Positions 1-11,129 of a stretch of DNA of 64,000 nt are shown here, in pieces. The position numbers and the translations under genes are program-made. Source of the DNA: Bradyrhizobium oligotrophicum S58. Its GTDB lineage: Bacteria > Pseudomonadota > Alphaproteobacteria > Rhizobiales > Xanthobacteraceae. The notes beneath the pieces were generated by a model. That model saw only the letters and a program-made list of their open reading frames with translations, had not been told where the DNA came from and made no database searches. Within the stretch, counting starts at the first letter, position 1, and every line of letters starts with the position of its first letter. The stretch lies in NCBI RefSeq assembly GCF_000344805.1, contig NC_020453.1, positions 1-64,000 on the forward strand, written 5' to 3'.

Positions 1-23
1 CGAAAAACATCGGCTCGAAAATG

Positions 24-48
24 ACTTAAGCGCATAGTGCGCTCAAGT
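24..48. other. Hairpin near the left edge
   Basis: ACTTAAGCGCA and TGCGCTCAAGT face each other around a 3-nt loop, giving 10 of 11 pairs. No T-run follows on either side, so it is not a typical intrinsic terminator. It could end a gene lying just left of the window or be a protein-binding site. Confidence 0.5.
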
Positions 49-683
49 GATTGGAAAAGTCGCCGCGCTCGGCCCGAACGTAAAAAAATTATGAAGAAAT
101 TTTGGGCAGACGATGTTGTTTGTCACATCCGAGATTCCTCGCGATGATTCAAAACGTTGCTTTCTTAACGCGCAACACCTCGTGGCAAGCGGCGCGAAGA
201 CTCGTCGCGCGTGCTCCGATCAAATGGATTGCGAGTCCCGGCGCATCGTGTATTTCTTAAATCCACTCGCGGCGCCCACGATCTTGAGACCAGCGCGGTT
301 TTAGAAACGGGGCGGACGTGCAAATCGGCGGCGGTGTGCGCGTTGGCGACGCTTTCAATAGCGATAGCCGGATTGGTACCCATAGCAATATGGGGAACGA
401 CTGAACTTTGTCGAAATTTCTCGGGCGTGACATCATCGTTGCGCCGCTTTGAACAAGAGAAATACGACATCGGTCGACCCGGCTCGAGCTTGCGTCGGCT
501 TCGCTCAGCGAGCGGACAAGTTGGACGGGATGTACGGCGTAGCGGCTGAATCTTGGGGTTCAGGCGCGGCTGCATTGGGATGACAACTTGCCGTGAGCAA
601 TCGCGGCAGGGCGGGGAGGTTGCATGTTTTACGGACACATTGCGGGCACACACGATAGGCTAGTTCCGGATCACGCACCCTTG

Positions 684-731
684 GCGGTCGACCTGACAGT
701 CGACTTGTCGGTCAACCTGGCGGTCAACACT
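684..731. repeat. Four tandem copies of a 12-bp unit
   Basis: Four consecutive 12-mers follow the pattern GCGGTCGACCTG with two to five differences each. The unit length keeps a frame open (VDLTVDLSVNLAVN on the plus strand), but no gene is supported around it. It lies about 265 bp before the dnaA start. Iteron-like protein binding is possible, as is a simple slippage repeat. Confidence 0.7.
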
Positions 732-995
732 GAAGTGATCGACATCTCCAGCCCGGCCATCGCCAGCACGGCAATCGGCCCTCCCGCGTCCATCGCGCAT
801 CTGAGTATGCGCTGACCTCGCGGAGAAGCTTCTTCCACCAGCATTGATGGCCCGACGGCGTCCGCGCCGAACGGTGAGCCATGTCTGGAGTTGAGCCTCC
901 GCTCGAGGTCTCGCTGCGGCATACGCGTCCCTCCACGGAGCGTCTGCCTGGCGATCACACGACACCATCACTCAATTCGAAAAGTTGCGACTGCC

Positions 996-2429
996 ATGAC
1001 AAATTCGGAACAGGATCGCTGGTCTCGCGTGAAGGGTCGGCTGCGCTCGACCGTCGGCGAGGACGTCTATACGAGCTGGTTTGCCCGCATGGACCTCGAA
1101 GCCGTTCAGGACGAGAGCGTCCATCTGTCGGTGCCAACGCGGTTCCTGAAGAGCTGGATCCAGGCCCATTATGCCGAGCGCGTGTTGTCGTGCTGGCAGG
1201 CCGAGATGCCCGAGGTGCATCGGATCGATCTGTCGGTGCGCTCGGCGATGCGATGCGCCGCGCCTGCCAAGGAAGCGCCGGTCGCCGTCGAGGCGCGCCG
1301 CACTGAGCGCAGCGACGTCAGGCCGATGAACAACGAGAGCCGCGCTCCGGGCACGGCGTCGCTGGCAACCAGCCATGACGCGCTCGGCGGCTCGCCGCTC
1401 GACCCGCGCCTGACCTTCGCGAGCTTCGTCGTCGGCCGCGCCAACACGCTGGCCCATGCGGCTGCGCGCCAGGTCGCCGACGGCCGCCGCGGCGACCCCG
1501 TGATGTTCAACCCGCTCTACATCCATGCCGGTGTCGGCCTCGGCAAGACGCACCTGCTGCAGGCCGTGACCTGGGCCGGCAATGCCGGCGGCGAGCGCAA
1601 GGTGCTGTATTTGACGGCCGAGAAATTCATGTACGGCTTCGTCGCAGCGTTGAAATCGCAGACCGCACTGGCGTTCAAGGAAGCGTTGCGCGGCATCGAC
1701 GTGCTGGTGATCGACGACCTGCAGTTCCTGCAGGGCAAATCCACCCAGGCGGAGTTCTGCCACACGCTGAATGCGCTGATCGATGCGGGACGCCAGGTGG
1801 TCATCGCAGCCGACCGGCCGCCGTCCGACCTCGAAAGCCTCGACGACCGCGTCCGCTCGCGGCTCGCCGGTGGTCTCGTCGTCGAGATGGCTGCGCTCGG
1901 CGAGGATCTGCGCCTCGGCATTCTCAAGTCGCGCGTCGCGGCGGCCCGCGCGCATCATGCGAGCTTCGACGTGCCGGAGCCGGTGCTGGACTATCTCGCC
2001 CGCTCCATCACCCATAATGGCCGCGACCTCGAAGGCGCCATCAACCGCCTGCTGGCGCACTCCAAGCTCAACAACCAGCCGGTCACGCTCGACATGGCCG
2101 AGCGCGAGGTGCGCGACCTCGTCCGGCCGCAGGAGCCGAAGCGGATCAAGATCGAGGACATCCAGCGCGTCGTCGCGCGGCAATACAATGTCAGCCGCTC
2201 CGACCTGTTGTCGTCGCGCCGCACCGCCAATGTCGTCCGCCCGCGCCAGGTCGCGATGTACCTCGCCAAGACCCTGACCCTGCGCTCCCTGCCCGAAATC
2301 GGCCGCCGCTTCGGCGGACGCGACCACACCACCGTGCTGCACGCCGTGCGCAAGATCGAGGCGCTGGTCGGCAAGGACATTGCGCTGAACGACGAGGTCG
2401 AGTCGCTCAAGCGCCAGTTGCAGGATTGA
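996..2429 (+). CDS. dnaA: Chromosomal replication initiator protein DnaA
   Basis: DnaA is the AAA+ ATPase that binds DnaA boxes, melts the origin and helps load DnaB helicase. The protein is 477 aa. An N-terminal domain I (residues 1 to about 85) is followed by a variable linker, an AAA+ core with Walker A GVGLGKTH at residues 179-186 and Walker [10 protein letters not shown], and a C-terminal DNA-binding domain with the [11 protein letters not shown] signature. The ATG at 996 was chosen because [16 protein letters not shown] is the usual family start; the frame stays open further upstream, but that part has no family similarity. No clear Shine-Dalgarno site precedes it. dnaN follows on the same strand after 295 bp. 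Confidence 0.98.
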   Translation: MTNSEQDRWSRVKGRLRSTVGEDVYTSWFARMDLEAVQDESVHLSVPTRFLKSWIQAHYAERVLSCWQAEMPEVHRIDLSVRSAMRCAAPAKEAPVAVEARRTERSDVRPMNNESRAPGTASLATSHDALGGSPLDPRLTFASFVVGRANTLAHAAARQVADGRRGDPVMFNPLYIHAGVGLGKTHLLQAVTWAGNAGGERKVLYLTAEKFMYGFVAALKSQTALAFKEALRGIDVLVIDDLQFLQGKSTQAEFCHTLNALIDAGRQVVIAADRPPSDLESLDDRVRSRLAGGLVVEMAALGEDLRLGILKSRVAAARAHHASFDVPEPVLDYLARSITHNGRDLEGAINRLLAHSKLNNQPVTLDMAEREVRDLVRPQEPKRIKIEDIQRVVARQYNVSRSDLLSSRRTANVVRPRQVAMYLAKTLTLRSLPEIGRRFGGRDHTTVLHAVRKIEALVGKDIALNDEVESLKRQLQD

Positions 2430-2724
2430 ACTTGTAGCACGGCCCCGGGGAGCGGACAGAAGGTCCGCCCCCAGCCGCGCTTGTTCCGCCCCTCGGACGC
2501 TGCCCTCGGAGCGCGCCGCCGGATCGCGGAAACGCCTGCGGAAACATGGGAAATCGCCCCCGCATCCCTTGCACTCGGGCCCCATCCGCGCCACTTTACG
2601 CCTCCCCCTCACGCTCCTGGACGCTGGCAAAGCGCCGTTCGGGCGCGAGGTGCCATCGGCCGCGGCGCTGCTCAGCCCGCCGGCATTCCAGGACGAGCTC
2701 AGTTGGGAACGGGCGGGTAGTGCA
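2430..2724. other. dnaA-dnaN spacer with a hairpin
   Basis: No gene is seen here. A stem at 2448-2471 pairs GCGGAC (2452-2457) with GTCCGC (2463-2468), extended by flanking G and C runs with one bulge. No T-tract follows. It may attenuate read-through from dnaA or stabilise the dnaA 3' end; a separate dnaN promoter is likely here but was not pinpointed. Confidence 0.5.
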
Positions 2725-3843
2725 ATGAAGGTGACCGTCGAACGCGCGCAGCTCTTGAAGTCGCTGGGCCACGTCCATCGCGTGGTCGAGCGGCGCAACA
2801 CCATCCCGATCCTGGGCAATGTGCTGGTCCGCGCCGAGAATGCCCGGCTGTCGCTGCGGGCGACCGATCTCGATCTCGAAGTGACGGAAACCCTCGCCGC
2901 CGAGACCGCCACCGCGGGCTCCACCACGGTTCCCGCGCACATGTTCTACGACATCGTGCGCAAGCTGCCGGACGGCTCGCAGATCGTGCTGGAGAGTGAC
3001 GGCGAGCGCGCGGTGCTCGCGATCCGCGCCGGCCGTTCCAAATTCACCCTGCAGACCTTGCCGGAGAGCGACTTCCCGGATCTGGCCGCGGGCGAAATGA
3101 CGCATGCGTTCGGGGTTCCCGCCAAGGACATCAAGAGCCTGATCGACCGCACCCAGTTCGCGATCTCCACCGAGGAGACGCGTTATTACCTCAACGGCAT
3201 CTATCTGCATGCCGGCGGCAACGCCAAGCAGCCGACCTTGCGCGCCGTCGCCACCGACGGCCACCGCCTCGCCCAGGTCGACCTGCCGCAGCCGGCCGGC
3301 GCCGCCGAGATGCCCGGCGTCATCGTGCCGCGCAAGACCGTCGGCGAGGTGCAGCGGCTGATCGAGGACAATGACAGCGAGATCAGGATCGAGCTGTCGC
3401 AGGGCAAGATCCGCTTCACGCTCGGACAGGTGGTGCTGACCTCGAAGCTGATCGACGGCACCTTCCCGGATTATGGCCGCGTCATCCCGCAGAACAACGA
3501 CAAGGAGCTGGTCGTCGACAAGGCCGACTTCGCCGCCGCCGTCGATCGCGTCTCCACCATCTCCTCGGAGCGCGGCCGCGCCGTGAAGCTGGCGCTCGCC
3601 CCCGGCAAGCTGGTGCTGTCGGTGACCAATCCGGACTCCGGCAGCGCGACCGAAGAGCTCGAGGTCGAATACGCCGCCGACGCGCTCGATATCGGCTTCA
3701 ACTCGCGCTATCTGCTCGACATCGCCGCCCAGATCGAGGGCGAGGTCGCGGTGCTGCGCCTGGCCGATCCGGGCTCGCCGACCCTGATCCAGGACCGCGA
3801 CAACAGGAACGCCCTGTACGTGCTGATGCCGATGCGAGTGTGA
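2725..3843 (+). CDS. dnaN: DNA polymerase III sliding clamp (beta subunit)
   Basis: DnaN forms the ring that tethers polymerase III to DNA and recruits other replication and repair factors. It is 372 aa, the normal length, with three repeated clamp domains of about 120 aa each. It begins MKVTVERAQLLKSLGHVHRV and ends with the family-typical YVLMPMRV tail. The ATG at 2725 fits the family start; the upstream extension of the frame is not conserved protein. It sits between dnaA and recF in the classical initiation cluster. A repeat-filled spacer of 227 bp separates it from recF, so recF may have its own promoter. Confidence 0.98.
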   Translation: MKVTVERAQLLKSLGHVHRVVERRNTIPILGNVLVRAENARLSLRATDLDLEVTETLAAETATAGSTTVPAHMFYDIVRKLPDGSQIVLESDGERAVLAIRAGRSKFTLQTLPESDFPDLAAGEMTHAFGVPAKDIKSLIDRTQFAISTEETRYYLNGIYLHAGGNAKQPTLRAVATDGHRLAQVDLPQPAGAAEMPGVIVPRKTVGEVQRLIEDNDSEIRIELSQGKIRFTLGQVVLTSKLIDGTFPDYGRVIPQNNDKELVVDKADFAAAVDRVSTISSERGRAVKLALAPGKLVLSVTNPDSGSATEELEVEYAADALDIGFNSRYLLDIAAQIEGEVAVLRLADPGSPTLIQDRDNRNALYVLMPMRV

Positions 3844-3858
3844 GCTGCAGCGACCATA

Positions 3859-3943
3859 CGTAGGGTGGGCAAAGCAAAGCGTGCCCACCATCTCCAACTA
3901 ACAGGCGGTGGGCACGGCGCTGCGCGCCTTTGCCTACCCTACG
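3859..3943. repeat. Intergenic palindromic repeat, family A (copy 1)
   Basis: The outer arms CGTAGGGTGGGCAAAG and CTTTGCCTACCCTACG are almost perfect complements, with a second inner pair of GTGCCCACC/GGTGGGCAC. A related copy sits at 12541-12612, sharing the right arm with one difference. This resembles the REP/BIME-type elements scattered through Bradyrhizobium intergenic regions. Confidence 0.85.
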
Positions 3944-3950
3944 GGCTCTC

Positions 3951-4050
3951 TCCGTCATTGCGAGGAGCGGAGCGACGAAGCAATCCAGGCCCGGCGGGCC
4001 GCCGGTATCGAAGCAGCTCTGGATTGCTTCGCTTCGCTCGCAATGACGGA
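3951..4050. repeat. Intergenic palindromic repeat, family B (copy 1)
   Basis: The outer arms TCCGTCATTGCGAG and CTCGCAATGACGGA are perfect complements over 14 bp. The inner arms GAAGCAATCCAG and CTGGATTGCTTC are also complementary. Copy 2 lies at 12454-12529. It immediately precedes recF, ending 20 bp before its ATG, so the recF ribosome-loading region abuts a large hairpin. Confidence 0.88.
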
Positions 4051-4070
4051 GCCCAACAGCTACAGCCTCG

Positions 4071-5207
4071 ATGACCCCATCCCGCATCAATCGCCTCGCG
4101 CTGACGCATTTTCGCAGCTATCGCGCTGCGAGCGTCAGCGTGCAGGCGGACATGGTGGCGCTGGTGGGGGCCAACGGCGCCGGCAAGACCAATTGCCTGG
4201 AGGCCATCTCGTTCTTCGCGCCCGGCCGCGGCCTGCGCCGCGCCACATTGGAGGACGTCGCCGACAATCAGGGCGACGGCTCCTGGGCGGTCTCCGCGGA
4301 GGTCGAGGGCGCGTTGGGGCTGACGACCTTCGGCACCGGCATCGAGCCGCCGCGCAGCGATGCCAGCACCATCAGACGCTGCCGCATCGATCGCGAGCCG
4401 GTCGGCTCGGCGGCCGCGTTCGGCGACCACATCCGCATGGTGTGGCTGACACCGGCGATGGACGGCCTGTTCATGGGCGCGGCCTCCGAGCGGCGGCGCT
4501 TCTTCGACCGCCTGGTGCTGGCGATCGACAGCGAGCATTCGAGCCGCGTCTCGGCGCTGGAGCGGTCCTTGCGCTCGCGCAACCGGCTGCTCGAGGTGCG
4601 CAATTTCGACGACCATTGGTGTGATGCGATCGAGCGGGAGACCGCCGAGCTCGCAGTCGCCGTGGCTGCAAGCCGCGGCCAGACCGCGCTCAAGCTCGCT
4701 GCGATGCTGCGCCAGCGCGGCGCCGCCTCCGCCTTTCCTTCCGCCGAGATCGCGCTCGACGGCTGGATGGAGAATGCGCTGCTGACGGAGCCTGCGCTCG
4801 CCGTCGAGGATCGCTACCGCGCGATGCTGCGCGACAATCGCGCACGCGATGCCGCGGCGGGGCGCACGCTCGATGGTCCGCATCTCACCGATCTCCACGT
4901 CATCTACGCGCCGAAGAACATGCCGGCGCGCGACGCCTCGACCGGCGAGCAGAAGGCGCTGCTGATCGGCCTCATCCTCGCGCATGCGACGCTGGTCGCC
5001 GAGACCACCGGCATCGTGCCGATGCTGCTGCTCGATGAGATCGTCGCCCATCTCGACCCCGGCCGCCGCACTGCGTTGTTTGCCGAGCTGGGCACGCTCG
5101 GTGCCCAGGTATGGCTGACCGGTGCCGATCCCGCGGCGTTTGCCGAGCTGCGCGAGCTCGGCGAGATCTTCGACGTCGAGGCGGGACGTATCAGCGCGCG
5201 TCGGTAA
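4071..5207 (+). CDS. recF: DNA replication and repair protein RecF
   Basis: RecF is an ABC-type SMC-like ATPase that works with RecO and RecR to load RecA at single-stranded gaps. It is 378 aa. Walker A GANGAGKTN is at residues 33-41, the ABC signature STGEQKALLIGL near 289-300, and Walker B MLLLDEIVAHLD near 318-329. The start MTPSRINRLALTHFRSYR is the typical family N-terminus. It lies downstream of dnaN behind two palindromic repeats, and upstream of a repeated-module exported protein and gyrB. Confidence 0.97.
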   Translation: MTPSRINRLALTHFRSYRAASVSVQADMVALVGANGAGKTNCLEAISFFAPGRGLRRATLEDVADNQGDGSWAVSAEVEGALGLTTFGTGIEPPRSDASTIRRCRIDREPVGSAAAFGDHIRMVWLTPAMDGLFMGAASERRRFFDRLVLAIDSEHSSRVSALERSLRSRNRLLEVRNFDDHWCDAIERETAELAVAVAASRGQTALKLAAMLRQRGAASAFPSAEIALDGWMENALLTEPALAVEDRYRAMLRDNRARDAAAGRTLDGPHLTDLHVIYAPKNMPARDASTGEQKALLIGLILAHATLVAETTGIVPMLLLDEIVAHLDPGRRTALFAELGTLGAQVWLTGADPAAFAELRELGEIFDVEAGRISARR

Positions 5208-5341
5208 CTCAGTCCCCTCTTGAACCTTCCGGTTCCCCGCCCCGACTAGTTTGTCGTTGGATCGCATGCTGGTGCCGCCCGCCGCCCGTTGACAGGCAGA
5301 TGCCAGGGCGCGCGCGTGCCCGAAAATACCGGAGATTCGAG

Positions 5342-7495
5342 ATGTCAGAGCTATGGCAGCAGGCCATCGCCGCGCCGCGACCGCGGCTGTTTGCATGCGG
5401 AATGTTGCTGCTCGCCAGTTGCGCCGGGCCTGCGCGCGCCGACGACGCCATCGTCGACGTTCACGCGCTGCCGCGGATGGAGGGCGCGGTGGAGGACACA
5501 TCGCGTCCTGATCAGTATCGCGTCGTGTATCGCATTCCGACGCCGGTCGCCGCGACCAACGCAGCCACCCAGCAGTTGCTCAGTGCCGACGGCTGGGTGC
5601 GCTATGTCAGGCCACTCGATGAGACCAGCACCCTGCTCACCTACAAGAAGGGCAGGCAGGGACTGACGGTGTTCTTCACCGGAAGCGCCGGCCGCCCCGG
5701 CTGGTCGGAAGTCACCTACTCGCCGCAACGGATCTACGCCGACCTCGCATTTCCCGACGGTGCCGCCGACATCGTGTTCGACGAGACGCGGCCCTATCTG
5801 TCGTGCATCGCGCCGATGGCGCTCGAGGCGACGCAGGCATTCTTCGCCAAAGAAATGGCCGTAACGGGCTGGCAGAAGCTGACGGCGGAAGCCGCCACGC
5901 GCTGGCCCAATGCCGATGTGAGCGAGGCCACGCCGGGCGGCGTGCGCGCCTTCTACGGCCGAGACGACAGCGCCGGCGGCCGCCGCCAGACCCCCGTCAT
6001 GCTGACCCTGACCCGGCGCGACGACGGCCGGACCCATGTCGAGATCCGCGTCGCGCCGTTCGCGCTTCCCGCCGAGCTGGACGCCGATGACGATCGCGCC
6101 AGCCTGCCGATGCCGAAGCCGACGAAGTGGTCGCAGAGTCTCGGCGGGGCGAGTTTCCCGAGCCGCCAGGCCAAGGGCGCCGTGATCGCCGAACTACCGG
6201 CCGTGCTTGCCTTCTACACGCGCGAGATCCCGGCGCGCGGCTGGCGGATCGAGGCGGCGGGTCCGGGAACGCCGGACGAGGTCGCGCTCAAGGTCGTCGC
6301 GCCCGAGGAGACCGGGACCCTGAAGCTGTCCCGCAAGTACGACCTCACCATGGTCGAGCTGTCGATGCGCGCCACCGAAGCTGCGCTGGCCGCCCGCGCC
6401 AAGGCGAAGAAGACCGCCGACGACAGATTCATGGCCGATGCCGCCGCGATGGCCAAGCAGGTGATCGCAGCCGACGAGGCGCGCCGCGCCACCCAGGCCG
6501 CCACGCCGTCGGATACGCCGGTGAAGACGCTGGCCGACAATCCGGCGCCGATCCCGCTGCCGGAGACCGCCGAGGCGGTGCAGTTCGACGGCAGCGAGGG
6601 CCGGCTGGAGTTCAAGTCCACCTCGACCGTGAAGGCGCTCACCAGCTTCTACCGCGCGACCTTGAAGCCGGCCGGCTGGAGGGAGGCGCCGACCGTGATC
6701 GACAATCCGACCATGGCGCGGCTGGAGTTCTCCGCCAAAGGCAAGTCGGTCGCGTTCACGATCATGCAGATGGGGCCCAAGGTGAACGTGACGGCGGACG
6801 GCACCGGCCTGCTCGCCGCCACCAGGCCTGCGGCCGGCGCAAAGGCCGTGGCCGAGCCGGCGGCGGACGCGGCGCCGCTCGAAGCCGATCCGGACTCGGC
6901 GCTGCCCGTTCCGAAGCAGCGCAGCGCGACCTCGATGTCGAAATCCAAGGCGCCCGGCATGGACACGCCGCTGCGGCTCGAGCTGGAGGCCAGCGTGCCG
7001 GCCGAGCTGAGCGCCGTCATGGCGTTCTACCGCACCGAGCTGATCAAGCTCGGCTGGCGGGAGACATCCGACGGCGCGCAGCAAGGACCCGAGCGGGCCC
7101 GGCTCGCCTTCGCGTCTCCACAAGGGCCTGCGGTGCTGACGCTCGGCCGCGCCAAAGGCGAGACCTCGGTCAATCTGGTGCAGAAGAACGCGGACGCCGC
7201 GGCCAAGGCCGAGATCCTGCCGAAGCCCGGCCAGGCCAAGCTCATGCTCGGCAATGTCGGCGAGGCCGACGTCGTGCTGACGATCAACAAGCAGACGGTC
7301 AGGATCGCAGCCGGCACCGGCAGCCCGACGACGCCCAAGGGCCCGCTGCTCGATCTGCCGCCCGGCAAGTACCGCTACGAGGTGAAGATCGCGGGCCGCC
7401 GGCCGACGATCGATACCATCGTGCTCGGCGCCGGCGACGTCTGGGGCCTGATGGTGGGCCCGACCGGCCAGGCGCTGCCGCTGCCGCTGTACTGA
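5342..7495 (+). CDS. Unrecognised exported protein with repeated FYR..GW modules
   Basis: I do not recognise a named family for this 717-aa protein. The ATG at 5342 is chosen because a signal sequence starts there: a hydrophobic stretch (LFACGMLLLASC) followed by an Ala-rich cleavage region. LASC could be a lipobox, making it a lipoprotein; cleavage after ARA is the alternative. The body carries at least four related modules of about 120-145 aa, each with an FYxxxLxxxGWRE-like core near residues 167-177, 290-301, 434-446 and 559-572, and a weaker one near 80. Pro/Ala-rich linkers separate them. The last 95 residues resemble a PEGA-like beta domain (LPPGKYRYEVKIAGR). The gene sits between recF and gyrB on the same strand. 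Its function is unknown; location in the cell envelope is inferred. Confidence 0.85.
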   Translation: MSELWQQAIAAPRPRLFACGMLLLASCAGPARADDAIVDVHALPRMEGAVEDTSRPDQYRVVYRIPTPVAATNAATQQLLSADGWVRYVRPLDETSTLLTYKKGRQGLTVFFTGSAGRPGWSEVTYSPQRIYADLAFPDGAADIVFDETRPYLSCIAPMALEATQAFFAKEMAVTGWQKLTAEAATRWPNADVSEATPGGVRAFYGRDDSAGGRRQTPVMLTLTRRDDGRTHVEIRVAPFALPAELDADDDRASLPMPKPTKWSQSLGGASFPSRQAKGAVIAELPAVLAFYTREIPARGWRIEAAGPGTPDEVALKVVAPEETGTLKLSRKYDLTMVELSMRATEAALAARAKAKKTADDRFMADAAAMAKQVIAADEARRATQAATPSDTPVKTLADNPAPIPLPETAEAVQFDGSEGRLEFKSTSTVKALTSFYRATLKPAGWREAPTVIDNPTMARLEFSAKGKSVAFTIMQMGPKVNVTADGTGLLAATRPAAGAKAVAEPAADAAPLEADPDSALPVPKQRSATSMSKSKAPGMDTPLRLELEASVPAELSAVMAFYRTELIKLGWRETSDGAQQGPERARLAFASPQGPAVLTLGRAKGETSVNLVQKNADAAAKAEILPKPGQAKLMLGNVGEADVVLTINKQTVRIAAGTGSPTTPKGPLLDLPPGKYRYEVKIAGRRPTIDTIVLGAGDVWGLMVGPTGQALPLPLY

Positions 7496-10258
<2,763 letters not shown>

Positions 10259-10294
10259 TCTTCTCTGAGCCGGGAGAAATGCTGCACCTAGACA

Positions 10295-10323
10295 ATGATA
10301 TCATTTTATGATAGTGATATCAC
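10295..10323 (+). promoter_or_regulatory. Twin palindromic operator and -10 box of the toxin-antitoxin operon
   Basis: Two perfect 10-bp palindromes, ATGATATCAT (10295-10304) and GTGATATCAC (10314-10323), share the core TGATATCA and have centres 19 bp apart. A good -10 hexamer, TATGAT (10307-10312), lies between them. This layout fits autorepression by a FitA-FitB or VapBC complex binding two sites over the promoter. Confidence 0.78.
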
Positions 10324-10347
10324 TCCTTCTGTTGGGAACTTGCGGTC

Positions 10348-10602
10348 ATGCCGGCGGTGACCATTCGCAACCTGTCCGACGAGACGCATCGAGCCTTGAA
10401 AGCGCGGGCGGCTCAGCACAATCGCAGCACAGAGGCGGAAATTCGCGCCATCCTCGAAGCCGCTGTCCAACCCGAGGGACGTGTGCGTCTCGGCACCGCA
10501 TTGGCTGACATGAGCCGGAACATCGGACTCACCAATGCCGATGTCGAAGCCCTCGAACAGCATCGCACGAGCAAGCCCGCGGAACCGTTGCGCTTCAAAT
10601 GA
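10348..10602 (+). CDS. Ribbon-helix-helix antitoxin, FitA/VapB type
   Basis: This 84-aa protein starts MPAVTIRNLSDETHRALKAR, the typical FitA-like ribbon-helix-helix DNA-binding N-terminus. The C-terminal half would wrap the PIN toxin, as in known FitAB complexes. Its stop overlaps the toxin start as ATGA (10599-10602), so the two are translationally coupled. It is expected to bind the TGATATCA palindromes just upstream and repress its own operon. Confidence 0.92.
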   Translation: MPAVTIRNLSDETHRALKARAAQHNRSTEAEIRAILEAAVQPEGRVRLGTALADMSRNIGLTNADVEALEQHRTSKPAEPLRFK

Positions 10603-11021
10603 TCCTGCTCGACACCAATGTCGTGTCGGAATCCATGAAGCCGGAGCCTTCACCCCAAGTGAAGGCATGGCTCGACCAGCAGATCGCGGAAACGCTCTAT
10701 CTGTCGAGCGTGACAATTGCCGAGTTGATGTTCGGCATTGGCGCGCTTCCGAGCGGACGGCGCAAGGACCGGCTGACTTCCGCGCTCAATGGAGTCTTGG
10801 AGCTGTTCGGAACCAGAATCCTGTCTTTCGATACCAGCTCTGCCCGTCACTATGCTGAGCTCGCCGTCAAGGCCCGCGCCGCCGGCAAGGGGTTTCCGAC
10901 GCCCGGTGGTTATATCGCAGCGATTGCCGCCAGCCATAGATTCACCGTTGCATCCCGCGATAGGAGCGCATTCACGGCTGCGGGTCTTGCGGTCGTCGAT
11001 CCCTGGACCGTCGCGTCCTGA
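10599..11021 (+). CDS. PIN-domain toxin, FitB/VapC type, with an altered active site
   Basis: The 140-aa PIN domain would be a metal-dependent ribonuclease. The first acidic residues are present: D5 in LLDTNV, E11, and E42 in TIAELMFG. The third conserved acidic position, in the ADGYIAA motif of FitB-like proteins, is Gly here (PGGYIAAIA, G103; codon GGT at 10905-10907, one transition from GAT). D121 near the C-terminus (VASRD) remains. The toxin may therefore be weakened or dead while the operon is kept for its repressor or as a relic. It follows the antitoxin with a 4-base overlap. Confidence 0.9.
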   Translation: MILLDTNVVSESMKPEPSPQVKAWLDQQIAETLYLSSVTIAELMFGIGALPSGRRKDRLTSALNGVLELFGTRILSFDTSSARHYAELAVKARAAGKGFPTPGGYIAAIAASHRFTVASRDRSAFTAAGLAVVDPWTVAS

Positions 11022-11129
11022 GCAGTGCCGCAGTGGCCTGCCCGCGCCTTCCGTGATAATTCCTGGGCGGACTGATGTGCCGCGTTCGCTGGCCCCAGCG
11101 TATCACCCCTCAAAACGGACCTTTCGCGC

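Larger units (their letters stand above)
1..995. other. Gene-free lead-in upstream of dnaA
   Basis: No open frame here has convincing protein character; the frames present translate to Arg/Ser-rich sequence typical of shadow frames in G+C-rich DNA. The stretch has an A/T-rich patch near 78-110, a hairpin at 24-48 and a 12-bp tandem repeat at 684-731. I looked on both strands for DnaA boxes close to TTATCCACA and saw none, so nothing supports calling this the replication origin. The dnaA promoter must lie in the right part, but I could not place it. Confidence 0.6.

Noticed and set aside
1..995. Possible oriC
   Set aside because: No DnaA-box-like 9-mers were found on either strand, and dnaA is not a reliable origin marker in this group.
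2448..2471. Intrinsic terminator after dnaA
   Set aside because: The stem is good but no T-tract follows, so only a hairpin is reported within the spacer entry.
972..2942. Long minus-strand open frame of 656 codons over dnaA
   Set aside because: It is antisense to dnaA and translates to His/Arg/Ala/Leu-rich sequence without domains; such frames arise from G/C-ending codon bias.
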